Origin: Laribacter hongkongensis DSM 14985
GTDB taxonomy: Bacteria; Pseudomonadota; Gammaproteobacteria; Burkholderiales; Aquaspirillaceae
DNA: 64,000 bases
Direction: 5' to 3'
Assembly (NCBI RefSeq): GCF_000423285.1
Contig: NZ_AUHR01000011.1
Coordinates: forward strand, 1 to 64,000
Under the pieces are notes generated by a model. The model was not told the DNA's origin. It searched no databases and saw nothing but the letters and a program-made list of their open reading frames with translations. This document shows, in pieces, positions 18,421 through 27,299 of the stretch (within the stretch, counting starts at the first letter, position 1; each line of letters begins with the position of its first letter). The translations under genes and the position numbers were made by a program.

Positions 18421-20367
18421 TTACCCCGCCAATCCGAGAGCCTGTACCTCGGATTCTTGCTCCAAATACACCCAGTCGACAATCTCATCGCTCGGCGTAT
18501 AGCCACTGACGAGCTTTTTCATTGCCAAGCGAATGACGCCGACATCATTCACATTGAGCGCTACTTCCAAGGCTTTCAGTTTGCCCTCCAACTCTGACCA
18601 AGGAATGAACTCTTCGTGGGCTTTCACGATCCGAGAATGAGATGTAGGCTTAGGATTGTCGCCGATGAGCAATTCCTCATAGAGCTTTTCACCGGGGCGC
18701 AGGCCGGTGATTTCAATCTCAATATCGCCGTCTGGGTTTTGCTCATCTTTGATGGTCAATCCCGAGAGTTCGATCATGCGCCGCGCCAAGTCCATGATTT
18801 TGACCGGCTGGCCCATATCAAGGACAAACACATCACCGCCCTTGGCCATTGCACCAGCCTGGATCACAAGCTGAGAGGCTTCAGGGATCGTCATGAAATA
18901 GCGGGTGATCTCGGAATGGGTCAACGTGATGGGGCCACCGTCACGGATTTGCTGGCGAAACTTGGGCACCACCGAACCTGACGAGCCCAACACATTACCA
19001 AAGCGGACCATGCTGAATTTGGTACTTGGGCTTGTTGAAGCAAGTGCCTGCAGCACTATTTCCGCCAATCGCTTGCTGGCACCCATGATGTTGGTCGGAC
19101 GCACTGCTTTGTCGGTGCTGATTAGGACGAAGTCAGAAACGTCGTTTTCGGCAGCAGCTTTAGCTGTACGCATGGTGCCGAGCACGTTGTTCTTGATACC
19201 CTCGGCAGGGTTGTGCTCGACTAAGGGTACATGCTTGTAGGCAGCGGCGTGATAGACCGTGTCAGGATGCCAAGTCGACATGATTTCGTGCATCCGCTCG
19301 TCGTCCTGTACTGAGGCCAGTAAGGGCACCAAGACGATATCACGACCAGAGAGCTTTTCTTCGAGCTCTTGGTGAATGTTATAGAGAGCGAATTCACTCT
19401 GCTCAATTAGCAGCAGCTTGCTTGGTCCAACAGCAAGGATCTGACGGCACAATTCGCTTCCGATCGAACCACCAGCGCCGGTCACCATGACAACCTTGCT
19501 GCGCACATTCATGGCCAGCAGGACGTGATTGGGCCTGACAGGCTCTCGGCCGAGCAGGTCGTCAATGTCGAGTTCACGCAGATCCGAGACGCTTACCTTG
19601 CCTTGAGCCAAGTCGGTGACGCTAGGCAAGGTGCGTACGGCCACGCGTGTTGTGCGAATCTGGCTCAGAATTTCGTTGCGTCGCTTGCGACTCAGACTGG
19701 GCATGGCCAGCAACACATCGCTGATGGCTAATGTCGGAGCCAGGTTGACGAGATCTGATGGATTATAGATGGGCTGGCCATTTAATACATGACCATGGAG
19801 GCGATCATCGTCGTCGAGAAACCCAACGACTTGCATCTCATGGCTATTAGCCATAGCACCAACTAGCTGACGTCCAGTTGAGCCCGCACCGTAAATAAGA
19901 ACCTTGGAGCGAGAGGCTTTTTTCAGGATATTCAGGTACTGGTCACCTAACCAGACACGAGCCAAAGCTCGTGTAACACCGACGAGCAGTAGCAGCAATA
20001 TGGGCTGGATGATACCTACAGTGCGGGGAACCTCAGTTACCCCGATGGCGGTGAAGATAGACGCATACAGCAAACCGTAAATGCCCACGGCACGAGACAC
20101 CACCAATAAAGCCGGCCAGCCGCTGTAACGGAAGATAGCCCGGTAAAGTCCTGACACGATAAAGATAGGCAGCGCAATACCAATGGAAGCACCAACGGCC
20201 CACAAGGCAGTACCAGACAACGCGACAAACTCGCCGAGTCGCAGGTAGTAGGCCAGCCATACCGTCAGGATGCAGAGCCCCAAATCAACGGACAAGACGA
20301 TGAAGCGCTTCGCCGCTCTAGGCAATGCCAAGATAGGCAGGGCCAGTTTAATCAGAGGTTTTGTCAT
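18421..20367 (-). CDS. WbpM/WreV-like UDP-GlcNAc 4,6-dehydratase
   Basis: This membrane-bound nucleoside-diphosphate-sugar dehydratase is about 648 aa. Four hydrophobic segments (about residues 10-130) come first, then a CoA-binding-like Rossmann domain (VLIYGAGSTGRQL), then a second Rossmann SDR domain (VMVTGAGGSIGSELCRQI) with the ISTDKAVRPTNIMGASKR catalytic block. Family members make UDP-4-keto-6-deoxy-GlcNAc, the precursor of QuiNAc and related sugars. The open frame extends to 20466, but the ATG at 20367 starts just before the first membrane helix. It is the last gene of the locus. Confidence 0.88.
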   Translation of the reverse strand: MTKPLIKLALPILALPRAAKRFIVLSVDLGLCILTVWLAYYLRLGEFVALSGTALWAVGASIGIALPIFIVSGLYRAIFRYSGWPALLVVSRAVGIYGLLYASIFTAIGVTEVPRTVGIIQPILLLLLVGVTRALARVWLGDQYLNILKKASRSKVLIYGAGSTGRQLVGAMANSHEMQVVGFLDDDDRLHGHVLNGQPIYNPSDLVNLAPTLAISDVLLAMPSLSRKRRNEILSQIRTTRVAVRTLPSVTDLAQGKVSVSDLRELDIDDLLGREPVRPNHVLLAMNVRSKVVMVTGAGGSIGSELCRQILAVGPSKLLLIEQSEFALYNIHQELEEKLSGRDIVLVPLLASVQDDERMHEIMSTWHPDTVYHAAAYKHVPLVEHNPAEGIKNNVLGTMRTAKAAAENDVSDFVLISTDKAVRPTNIMGASKRLAEIVLQALASTSPSTKFSMVRFGNVLGSSGSVVPKFRQQIRDGGPITLTHSEITRYFMTIPEASQLVIQAGAMAKGGDVFVLDMGQPVKIMDLARRMIELSGLTIKDEQNPDGDIEIEITGLRPGEKLYEELLIGDNPKPTSHSRIVKAHEEFIPWSELEGKLKALEVALNVNDVGVIRLAMKKLVSGYTPSDEIVDWVYLEQESEVQALGLAG

Positions 20368-20417
20368 GGCGTGGAGTCTCTTGAGTCCTGAGCCCTGAAA
20401 ATAATCTATTATTTTTT

Positions 20418-20978
20418 TCAATGTGACACTCCATGTCTTGCCAGAACCTTCAATGCCGTTATCCATAAAATCTTCAGATCGAACAGTAGCGACCGTCGCT
20501 GCAGATATTCCAAGTCCAATTGAATTTTCCGAGGAATCGGCAGTTCATCTCTTCCGTTGATTTGTGCCCACCCAGTCAGGCCTGGCGCCAGTTCGTGCAC
20601 GCCCTTTTCAGTGCGTAAGGCAATTAGATCTTCTTGGTTAAACAGCGCAGGTCGTGGGCCCACAAAGCTCATATCGCCTTTCAGAATACTCCACAACTGG
20701 GGCAACTCGTCCAAACTGGATTTACGCAGAAAGGAGCCAATCGGGGTCAGCCATTGGCTCGGGTTCTGCAGCAGGTGCGTAGCCACCGCAGGGGTATCAA
20801 TACGCATGCTGCGGAACTTGGGCATTTTGAAGATACGATTGTAGCGACCGACCCGGTCGCTCCAGTAAAGAGCGGGCCCTGGGGAAGTCAGCCGAACGGC
20901 CACCGCCACAGCTACAATTGGCAGCGCCAAAAATACGGTGACCACCAACACCAGCACCAAGTCAAACAAACGCTTCAT
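20418..20978 (-). CDS. initiating phosphosugar transferase (PglC/WreU-like)
   Basis: This 186-aa monotopic bacterial sugar transferase has an N-terminal re-entrant hydrophobic segment, then KMPKFRSMR, SLDELPQLWSILKGDMSFVGPRPAL and LAPGLTGWAQINGRDELP. It transfers a sugar-1-phosphate to undecaprenyl phosphate to start the repeat unit. Its neighbours (WbpV/WreQ-like reductase and WbpM/WreV-like dehydratase) suggest QuiNAc-1-phosphate, as in Rhizobium etli. It overlaps the reductase gene by 4 bases. Confidence 0.88.
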   Translation of the reverse strand: MKRLFDLVLVLVVTVFLALPIVAVAVAVRLTSPGPALYWSDRVGRYNRIFKMPKFRSMRIDTPAVATHLLQNPSQWLTPIGSFLRKSSLDELPQLWSILKGDMSFVGPRPALFNQEDLIALRTEKGVHELAPGLTGWAQINGRDELPIPRKIQLDLEYLQRRSLLFDLKILWITALKVLARHGVSH

Positions 20979-21922
20979 CGCTTAAAACTTTCAGCAGCAC
21001 GCCGCAGCTCTTCATCCACTGACACAGGAGGAGTCCAATCCAATAGTTGAATAGTTTTGGCAATATCCAGTTGCAATGAACCGCACAGACGCTGATATAT
21101 GCTTGGCTTATTTAATACGATCGCCCCCAGCTTCAACAATACAAGCGGCAGGTAAAATAGTCGTGCCGAATGCCCCATCGCAGCCCCCATGCGCTTGAAA
21201 AGTTGTGCCGTAGAAAGGTCTTCGCCATCACTTACCAGGAAAGTCTGGTTCGCCGCTGCAGGGTGATTCAAGCACGTCACGATCAAGTCCACCAAATTAT
21301 CCAGAGCGACCAAGCTACGGCGGTTTTCGGTCGCAGCAGCCAGTGGTATCGGTAAACCACATGCCAGCCAGCGCATAATGGACTCGAAGTTCGCCTTCAC
21401 CCCTGGCCCATACACCAAAGGCGGCCGAATAATCACCACTTCCATACCAGTGCTTGCCGAAATTTCTCGGAGCAATTTTTCTGCCTCGCACTTCGATATT
21501 CCATATGGATCTTCCGGTTTGGGCACATCATCTGCAGTAAAAGGTCTCCCCGGTTCAGTGAATTCGCCGTTCACCTTGATAGAGCTTATAAATACAAAGC
21601 GACTCACTCTGGCAGATGCTGCTTGGCGAGCAAGATTGACAGTCGCCTCAACATTGACGCGACGAAACTCAGCTAATGGGTCCGTGCTCTTATCATTCAT
21701 AATATGGACACGGGCAGCCAAATGTACGACCTGATCCACCTCTCTGAGGGCAACTGCCCAGTCGGTTTCAGACGAGAGGCTGCCCACCACAATTTCTCTG
21801 TTGCGGTCTTGTGCCATAGTCTGCTTTCTAACAGCGCAGCGCACCGATAGCCGAGCCTTGCTCAGCCTTTCACACAGTGCAGAACCGACAAATCCATTCG
21901 CTCCGGTTATGAGGACAGCCAT
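20975..21922 (-). CDS. NAD-dependent SDR, WbpV/WreQ-like UDP-4-keto-6-deoxy-GlcNAc 4-reductase
   Basis: The 315-aa extended SDR starts MAVLITGANGFVGSALCERL (nucleotide-binding Gly motif) and has the catalytic block DPYGISKCEAE (Tyr-X3-Lys). Its sequence resembles WbpV/WreQ, which reduce the WbpM product to UDP-D-QuiNAc. The adjacency to WbpM-like and PglC-like genes supports this; a 4-epimerase remains possible. Confidence 0.78.
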   Translation of the reverse strand: MAVLITGANGFVGSALCERLSKARLSVRCAVRKQTMAQDRNREIVVGSLSSETDWAVALREVDQVVHLAARVHIMNDKSTDPLAEFRRVNVEATVNLARQAASARVSRFVFISSIKVNGEFTEPGRPFTADDVPKPEDPYGISKCEAEKLLREISASTGMEVVIIRPPLVYGPGVKANFESIMRWLACGLPIPLAAATENRRSLVALDNLVDLIVTCLNHPAAANQTFLVSDGEDLSTAQLFKRMGAAMGHSARLFYLPLVLLKLGAIVLNKPSIYQRLCGSLQLDIAKTIQLLDWTPPVSVDEELRRAAESFKR

Positions 21923-21925
21923 TTC

Positions 21926-23056
21926 TCAGTCGTCTTTTCGCCAAACAGTTCGATTTACGTAATCGGTATAGCTCAAGATTATGCGCAAGATTTTCTTGGA
22001 AACCGACTGTGCTTCGTAGTCCTCTACAGGTGCCATCACCCTTGCGTTTCGTTCATGCTGTGCAATGATTACACGCACTGCATCAAGTACCCGATCCTTT
22101 CTTAAACCTGCCATGATCAGAGTGCCAACATCCATTCCTTCCGGGCGCTCGTGTGCATTCCGAATAGTCACTGCGGGCAAGTTAAGCAAAGAACCTTCTT
22201 CAGTGATGGTCCCACTATCTGAAACGACGCAGAGCGCCTCCATTTGAAGTTTGACGTAATCACAGAAGCTGAATGGCTTAAGGAACTGGATACGGCTGTC
22301 CAGATAAACGCCGTTAAGCGCATCCAGACGCTTCTGAGTTCGCGGATGAGTCGACACGATGACCGGGAGCTGGTATTGCGCCGCCAAGGAATTAAGCGTC
22401 TCCACCATATCGGTGAGGTTCTTAGGAGTATCAACGTTTTCTTCACGGTGAGCACTCACAATAAAATACCGCCCAAGTTCAAGCCCCATACGCGCCAGAA
22501 CATCCGATGCTTGGATCTTAGGCATGTAATAATCAAGCACTTCGCGCATGTGCGAACCAGTCTTAATGATGGTTTCCGGGCGAACGCCTTCTGCAATCAG
22601 GTAGCGACGCGCATGCTCTGTCAGTACCAAGTTGATATCGCTGAGGTGGTCCAATACCTTGCGGTTCAGCTCTTCGGGAACGCGCTGATCGAAGCAGCGG
22701 TTGCCGGCCTCCATGTGAAATACGGGTATCTTCCGACGCTTGGCCGAAATAACCGCCAAGCAAGAATTGGTGTCGCCGTAAAGCAAGACAGCATCAGGCT
22801 TTTCCTGCTCCATGACCTCGTCTGATTTTTCAATGACGCGTGAGATGGTCTGAGCAGCATTACTTCCGACGGCTTCCAAGAAATGATCTGGCCTGCGGAT
22901 AGCCAGCTCTTCGAAAAAGAGCTGATTGAGTTCGTAGTCATAGTTTTGCCCGGTATGAACTAACACATGCTGGGTGTGTAGATCCAACTCGGCAATTACC
23001 CTACTCATTTTGATCAGTTCAGGGCGTGTTCCAACTATTGTCATGACCTTAAGCAT
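21926..23056 (-). CDS. UDP-N-acetylglucosamine 2-epimerase family (WbjD/WbvD-like)
   Basis: The 376-aa protein has the WecB fold signatures GTRPELIKMS, HTGQNYDYELN, HMEAGNRCFDQRVPEE, SAHREENVDTP and SDSGTITEEG. In L-FucNAc and L-QuiNAc pathways this enzyme performs the last C2 epimerisation. It overlaps the WbjB/WbvB gene by 8 bases and completes the UDP-L-sugar triplet. Confidence 0.9.
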   Translation of the reverse strand: MLKVMTIVGTRPELIKMSRVIAELDLHTQHVLVHTGQNYDYELNQLFFEELAIRRPDHFLEAVGSNAAQTISRVIEKSDEVMEQEKPDAVLLYGDTNSCLAVISAKRRKIPVFHMEAGNRCFDQRVPEELNRKVLDHLSDINLVLTEHARRYLIAEGVRPETIIKTGSHMREVLDYYMPKIQASDVLARMGLELGRYFIVSAHREENVDTPKNLTDMVETLNSLAAQYQLPVIVSTHPRTQKRLDALNGVYLDSRIQFLKPFSFCDYVKLQMEALCVVSDSGTITEEGSLLNLPAVTIRNAHERPEGMDVGTLIMAGLRKDRVLDAVRVIIAQHERNARVMAPVEDYEAQSVSKKILRIILSYTDYVNRTVWRKDD

Positions 23057-24059
23057 TTAATTCTTCCTTAATAAAATCCAGTCCCAACAGCAACTGCTTG
23101 ATCTCCTGAACATTAAGACGCTGAGTATTATGCGATGTGTAGTCATCCAACAGGGAGATATCCTGATCGCCTTCACTGAAGTACTTTGTGTAATTGAGGT
23201 CTCGATTGTCAGCAGGGATACAATAGTAATTGCCCATTTCCTTGGCATGGGCCATCTCCTCGCGGGAAATGAGTGATTCGTAAAGCTTCTCCCCATGGCG
23301 AGTACCGATAGTTTTGATCGCAGCATCACTACCAAAAAGCTCTTTGAGAGCCTGCGCTAAATCAGCAACAGTCGAGGCAGGAGCCTTTTGTACAAAAATA
23401 TCACCTTGCTGTCCATACTGAAATGCATACAACACCAAGTCCACCGAGTCTTCTAACGACATGAGGAAGCGGGTCATATTCGGATCAGTCACAGTGATTG
23501 GATTACCAGACTTAATCTGCGATACAAACAGAGGAATCACAGACCCCCGCGAGGCCATAACATTGCCATATCGAGTCGCACAAAACACTGTTTCGCAAGG
23601 TCCTTGTGCACGAGCAGAGGCAACCATGACCTTTTCCGCCATGGCCTTGGAAATCCCCATGGCGTTAATCGGATAGACCGCCTTGTCGGTACTGAGCACA
23701 ACCACCCGTTGCACCCCGAACTCCGTGGCAGTCTTCAGCACGTTTTCCGTTCCGATCACATTGGTTTTTACCGCCTCCATTGGATAGAACTCACAGGACG
23801 GTACCTGCTTCAGCGCTGCCGCATGAAAAACATAATCGACACCTTTCATGGCAGCACGAAGGCTTTCTGGATCACGTACGTCACCGATATAGAACCGCAG
23901 CTTCTCATTATTGAGCGCGATACGAAGGTCTTCCTGCTTTTTCTCATCTCGACTGAATACCCGAATCTCACGAACTCCAGTATTCAGAAAGCGATTGAGC
24001 ACGGTATGGCCAAAAGAGCCGGTTCCTCCGGTGATCATCAAAACACTTTCATCAAACAT
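23049..24059 (-). CDS. UDP-GlcNAc 4,6-dehydratase/5-epimerase (WbjB/WbvB/FnlA/CapE-like)
   Basis: The 336-aa SDR starts MFDESVLMITGGTGSFGHTVL at the ATG of 24059. It has the catalytic STDKAVYPINAMGISKAMAEK block and GTRHGEKLYESL, typical of WbjB/CapE. It gives UDP-2-acetamido-2,6-dideoxy-L-hexos-4-ulose intermediates from UDP-GlcNAc. It overlaps the reductase gene by 8 bases. Confidence 0.92.
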   Translation of the reverse strand: MFDESVLMITGGTGSFGHTVLNRFLNTGVREIRVFSRDEKKQEDLRIALNNEKLRFYIGDVRDPESLRAAMKGVDYVFHAAALKQVPSCEFYPMEAVKTNVIGTENVLKTATEFGVQRVVVLSTDKAVYPINAMGISKAMAEKVMVASARAQGPCETVFCATRYGNVMASRGSVIPLFVSQIKSGNPITVTDPNMTRFLMSLEDSVDLVLYAFQYGQQGDIFVQKAPASTVADLAQALKELFGSDAAIKTIGTRHGEKLYESLISREEMAHAKEMGNYYCIPADNRDLNYTKYFSEGDQDISLLDDYTSHNTQRLNVQEIKQLLLGLDFIKEELNA

Positions 24060-24915
24060 ACGATTTCCCCATAAATATATGGTCCTGATACATCGCCTCA
24101 ATTAGTTCAGGCCAAGCCGGTGCGCGATATCCAGTTGCTATCGAGAACTTATCGGTATTCAGGCTGCGATTGATCCGGAACGTTTCATCGATTACGATAC
24201 TGATATCCTTCTGATAAATGCGAGCCACAATCTGTAATAGACTTAGTTTATCGATTGGGTTTGCCCCCACGTGATATAGCCCGCTCAACGATTGGTTGGG
24301 AATAACAATATCTCGTACCACGCGTGCGAATTCCACTGAAGGCAACCCTGAAAAAATGGCATGCCGGAATCCCTTGCATTGATTTTGAGCAAGAAACCAT
24401 TCTAGCAAACCGAAGCGAGTGCCATGCTCGTGTCCGATGGTGGAAGTACGCAATGTGACCACGTTACCCGTGACTACTTCTCCGAGTGCCTTTGTCTTGC
24501 CATAGACATCAGTCGCATCGGTAGCATCTTGCTCCTTGTATTCACCAACGTTTCCCGAAAATACGCAATCTGTGCTTACATGGATCAGTCGTGCCTTGGC
24601 AATCTCGCATAATTGCGCAAGTCTATGAGGCAACAATGCATTCATCGCCAATGCTGGGATGGGGGCATTCCCTTCGGGAAGATGCTTGGTTAAACCAGCG
24701 CAGTTGATCACGATTTCTGGATGTGTCTGGCCAAAGAGATGCTCTAGGTGATCGTAATTAGTAAGATCAATGCCTCCTACAATTGGGCCGGGTGCGGTCC
24801 CCTCGAACACCTTTGCGCGCATGGATCCAATAACTTGCCAGTCTGAGCGTTGAGCAAGGACATGAAACATAGTTCGACCAATCATGCCGCTAGATCCGAG
24901 AACCAGTATTTTCAT
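24052..24915 (-). CDS. RmlD-like SDR reductase (WbvR-like)
   Basis: The 287-aa protein is RmlD-like (MKILVLGSSGMIGRTMFHVL, STDCVFSG, DVYGKTKALGE). It lacks the C-terminal cupin part of WbjC/CapF/FnlB (about 370 aa), so the RmlD-type WbvR of the UDP-L-QuiNAc (L-RhaNAc) route is a better match than the L-FucNAc reductase. It lies between the dehydratase and the WbuB-like transferase, with 1-base and 8-base overlaps. Confidence 0.8.
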   Translation of the reverse strand: MKILVLGSSGMIGRTMFHVLAQRSDWQVIGSMRAKVFEGTAPGPIVGGIDLTNYDHLEHLFGQTHPEIVINCAGLTKHLPEGNAPIPALAMNALLPHRLAQLCEIAKARLIHVSTDCVFSGNVGEYKEQDATDATDVYGKTKALGEVVTGNVVTLRTSTIGHEHGTRFGLLEWFLAQNQCKGFRHAIFSGLPSVEFARVVRDIVIPNQSLSGLYHVGANPIDKLSLLQIVARIYQKDISIVIDETFRINRSLNTDKFSIATGYRAPAWPELIEAMYQDHIFMGKSYV

Positions 24916-26135
24916 TATTTCGCTTTCATTGCTTTTGTTAAATGGCCAATCAACTTGTCCACCAATTGCTCGTGATCGAAATGCTGCTGATAATAGCGTC
25001 GACCGTTTTCTCCAAGACGATCGCGGTCCACGGCTGGCATTGAATGCAGCTTTAGAATTGCCCCCACCAAAGCCGCGCCATCCTCGGCAGGCACCGAAAT
25101 TCCAGCATCAGCTTCCTGTATCAATCTCGCACCTTCACCATTCATTGAAGCAATGATGGGGCGACCAACAGCCATATACGCTTGGATCTTGTTGGGCACC
25201 GTAGCCGCAAAAATTGGCTGATCAGCAAGAGTGACGAGAAGGACATCTGCACGAGACAGTAGATTGGGCATAGCCTCAACCGGGAATCTCCCAGCCAAGA
25301 ACAGATTGTTCAGTCCAAGTTCAACTATCCGGGCACGCATCCATTCAAGCTCACTCCCCGCTCCGAGCACTACAAAGCGGATATCACCATGATCCCGAAG
25401 TCGCTCTGCTGCCTCGGCGATGATACGTACCGCCTGTGCTGCGCCGACATTGCCAGCAAAGACAACGCAAAAGCCCTTATCCAAAGCGGGCACGTCTGGC
25501 TTGAGTCCGCTGTCAGGATGACAGAACGAAACATCTACCGAGTTGGGATAGTAAATAATCTCAGCAGATGGCGAGAACCTCTCTATAGAGCCCTTGAACG
25601 GCCGCGACGATACCAAGATCAAATCTGAGCGACGATAGATCCACTTCACCAACAACTCGACCATGCGAATGACGAAAGGATTGCGGACGTAACCAGTCGC
25701 TGCGAGGCTTTCCGGCCACAAGTCTTGGACGTAGACTACCACAGGGATACGTTTGATCCACCCGATGAAAAGCGCTGGAAGAGCCTGTAAAAGTGGGGAT
25801 GGAGCATATATGAAGATGACGTCGCTCTTGGTATTTCGAAGTTGCCACCCCCCTAGGATCGTACCCGAGAATATGAACGACAGGTAATTGAGAAACAGGC
25901 GGAAGCCGCTTCTGAATCCACGAGGAAACAGAGGGACCCTGAAAATATTGGCGCCTTGCCAGAATTCGTACATGCTGCCAGCGGCCCGGTATCCGGGGTA
26001 AATCCTTCCTTCTGGATAATTAGGTTTACCGGTCAAGACATCTACAGCGATGCCACGCTTGACAAGTGATTGAACCAGCTCATTGATTCGGAAGCTTTCC
26101 GGCCAGAAATACTGAGATACGATCAGAATACGCAT
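24915..26135 (-). CDS. GT4 glycosyltransferase, WbuB-like (L-aminosugar transferase)
   Basis: The 406-aa GT-B protein starts MRILIVSQYFWPESFRINEL and has the TGKPNYPEGRIYPGY loop, VQDLWPESL and a C-terminal VPNKIQAYMAVGRPIIAS segment. This pattern is typical of WbuB, an L-FucNAc/L-QuiNAc transferase usually linked to the fnl/wbj genes, as here. Confidence 0.85.
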   Translation of the reverse strand: MRILIVSQYFWPESFRINELVQSLVKRGIAVDVLTGKPNYPEGRIYPGYRAAGSMYEFWQGANIFRVPLFPRGFRSGFRLFLNYLSFIFSGTILGGWQLRNTKSDVIFIYAPSPLLQALPALFIGWIKRIPVVVYVQDLWPESLAATGYVRNPFVIRMVELLVKWIYRRSDLILVSSRPFKGSIERFSPSAEIIYYPNSVDVSFCHPDSGLKPDVPALDKGFCVVFAGNVGAAQAVRIIAEAAERLRDHGDIRFVVLGAGSELEWMRARIVELGLNNLFLAGRFPVEAMPNLLSRADVLLVTLADQPIFAATVPNKIQAYMAVGRPIIASMNGEGARLIQEADAGISVPAEDGAALVGAILKLHSMPAVDRDRLGENGRRYYQQHFDHEQLVDKLIGHLTKAMKAK

Positions 26136-26148
26136 ACCTGCACACCAG

Positions 26149-26391
26149 TTATTTGACTGACCCCAAACGAGAAATCAGGAGTCCGAGAATGAAAAAAGCA
26201 AGGATTTCCAGATAGAGCTGACGCATTCCGATATTGAACATGATCTCGGCCAAAAGCAGATATCCGGCTGCCATTGTGGTATCCAGCAGAAGAAGAGCCG
26301 AAAGTACATGGCGGCGCTGCTTCCAGACCAAGAGTTTCGTCATAGCTATCAATGCGATCAGAAGCGGAATCGGCTTTGTTGCACAAATCAC
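26149..26391 (-). pseudogene. C-terminal fragment of a membrane protein cut by IS5
   Basis: The 80-codon frame encodes about three hydrophobic stretches (IPLLIALIAMTKLLVW, SALLLLDTTMAAGYLLLAEIMF, LYLEILAFFILGLLIS). Its first codons come from the IS5 inverted repeat, so the native 5' part was lost. It could be the end of a polymerase (Wzy) or another polytopic protein; no family motif is visible. Confidence 0.6.
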
Positions 26392-27277
26392 CTGAAGGCG
26401 AAGCTTTCCCTTTCCCCAGACGCAGTTACCCCACGCGTACCGTAACTAACCTACCCAACTGCGTGAAGCGGTTGAGGAGTGCCGCGCGAATCTGCACCTC
26501 GGCCACCTGACGTTCAAACGTCTGCGCCTTGGTGTCCACACCATCCTCCTTCCACTGTCAACCATTCTTGCGAACCGGGATAATGGCTTCGGCGTGGCGT
26601 GCCGCAATGGCCGCGTGACAGGCGTTGGTGTCGTACGCGCCGTCAGCGCTGATGCTCGCAATCAGCTCGTGAGATGGGATCTGGTTGCGCAACTCTGGCA
26701 ACATCAGGGCGTCACCCACGCCGTTGCCAGTCACTTCGATCGCGCGAATCTCCAACGTGTCTGCATCGATTCCCAGATGGACTTTGCGCCACTGCCGCCG
26801 GTATTCGGCACCGTGTTTCTTGCGCCTCCATTCACCCTCACCAAGAAACTGGATACCCGTACTGTCGATCAGCAGCTGAAGCCCTCGTCCGTGTTGCTGA
26901 GCCATAATTTTGACGGCAATCGAATGCTGGCGACGGCTGAGCGTGCTGAAATTCGGCACTTGCCAGTCCAACCCTGCCAGTTTGATCAGGCTTTCAATCA
27001 AGCCGATGGTCTGCCTCAACGCCAAACCGAACAGGCATTTGATGGACAGGCAGAACTGGATGGCTGCATCGCTGAAGGTTGTGTAGCAGCTGGGCTTGCT
27101 GGAAGGTTCGGCCTGCCATTGCAAGTTGGTGTCCAGCCAGATCTGAAGGGAACCACGCGCCTTGAGCACGGAATCATAGTTGGCCCAGTTGGTCGTCTTG
27201 TAGCGGGCCGGTGCGGGTTTGCTCATGCCCAAATGCTCCCCACCAAGGTCAGCGTGAGGGAGTTGTGCAACAAAACC
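26372..27277 (-). mobile_element. IS5-family insertion sequence, decayed
   Basis: The ends form inverted repeats: GGCTTTGTTGCACAAATC at 26372 and, reversed, GGTTTTGTTGCACAACTC at 27277. Between them lies a transposase with an internal deletion. The flanking 4-base sequences (AATC and ACGT) do not match, so the target duplication is lost or the element was rearranged. Confidence 0.8.
26440..27226 (-). pseudogene. IS5-family transposase, stop codon and internal deletion
   Basis: From ATG 27226 the frame reads MSKPAPARYKTTNWANYDSV, with catalytic segments LLIDSTGIQFLGEGEW, HLGIDADTLEIRAIEV and SADGAYDT. A TGA at 26558 follows IIPVRKNG. Beyond it, in frame, come QWKEDG, a jump of about 60 codons, and the normal C-terminal block AEVQIRAALLNRFTQLG. 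The second half of the DDE domain is therefore gone. Confidence 0.85.
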
Positions 27278-27299
27278 ACGTAAGACTGCACGATTTACC

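Noticed and set aside
26149-26391. A confident O-antigen polymerase call
   Set aside because: Only about three hydrophobic segments remain and no Wzy-specific motif is visible.
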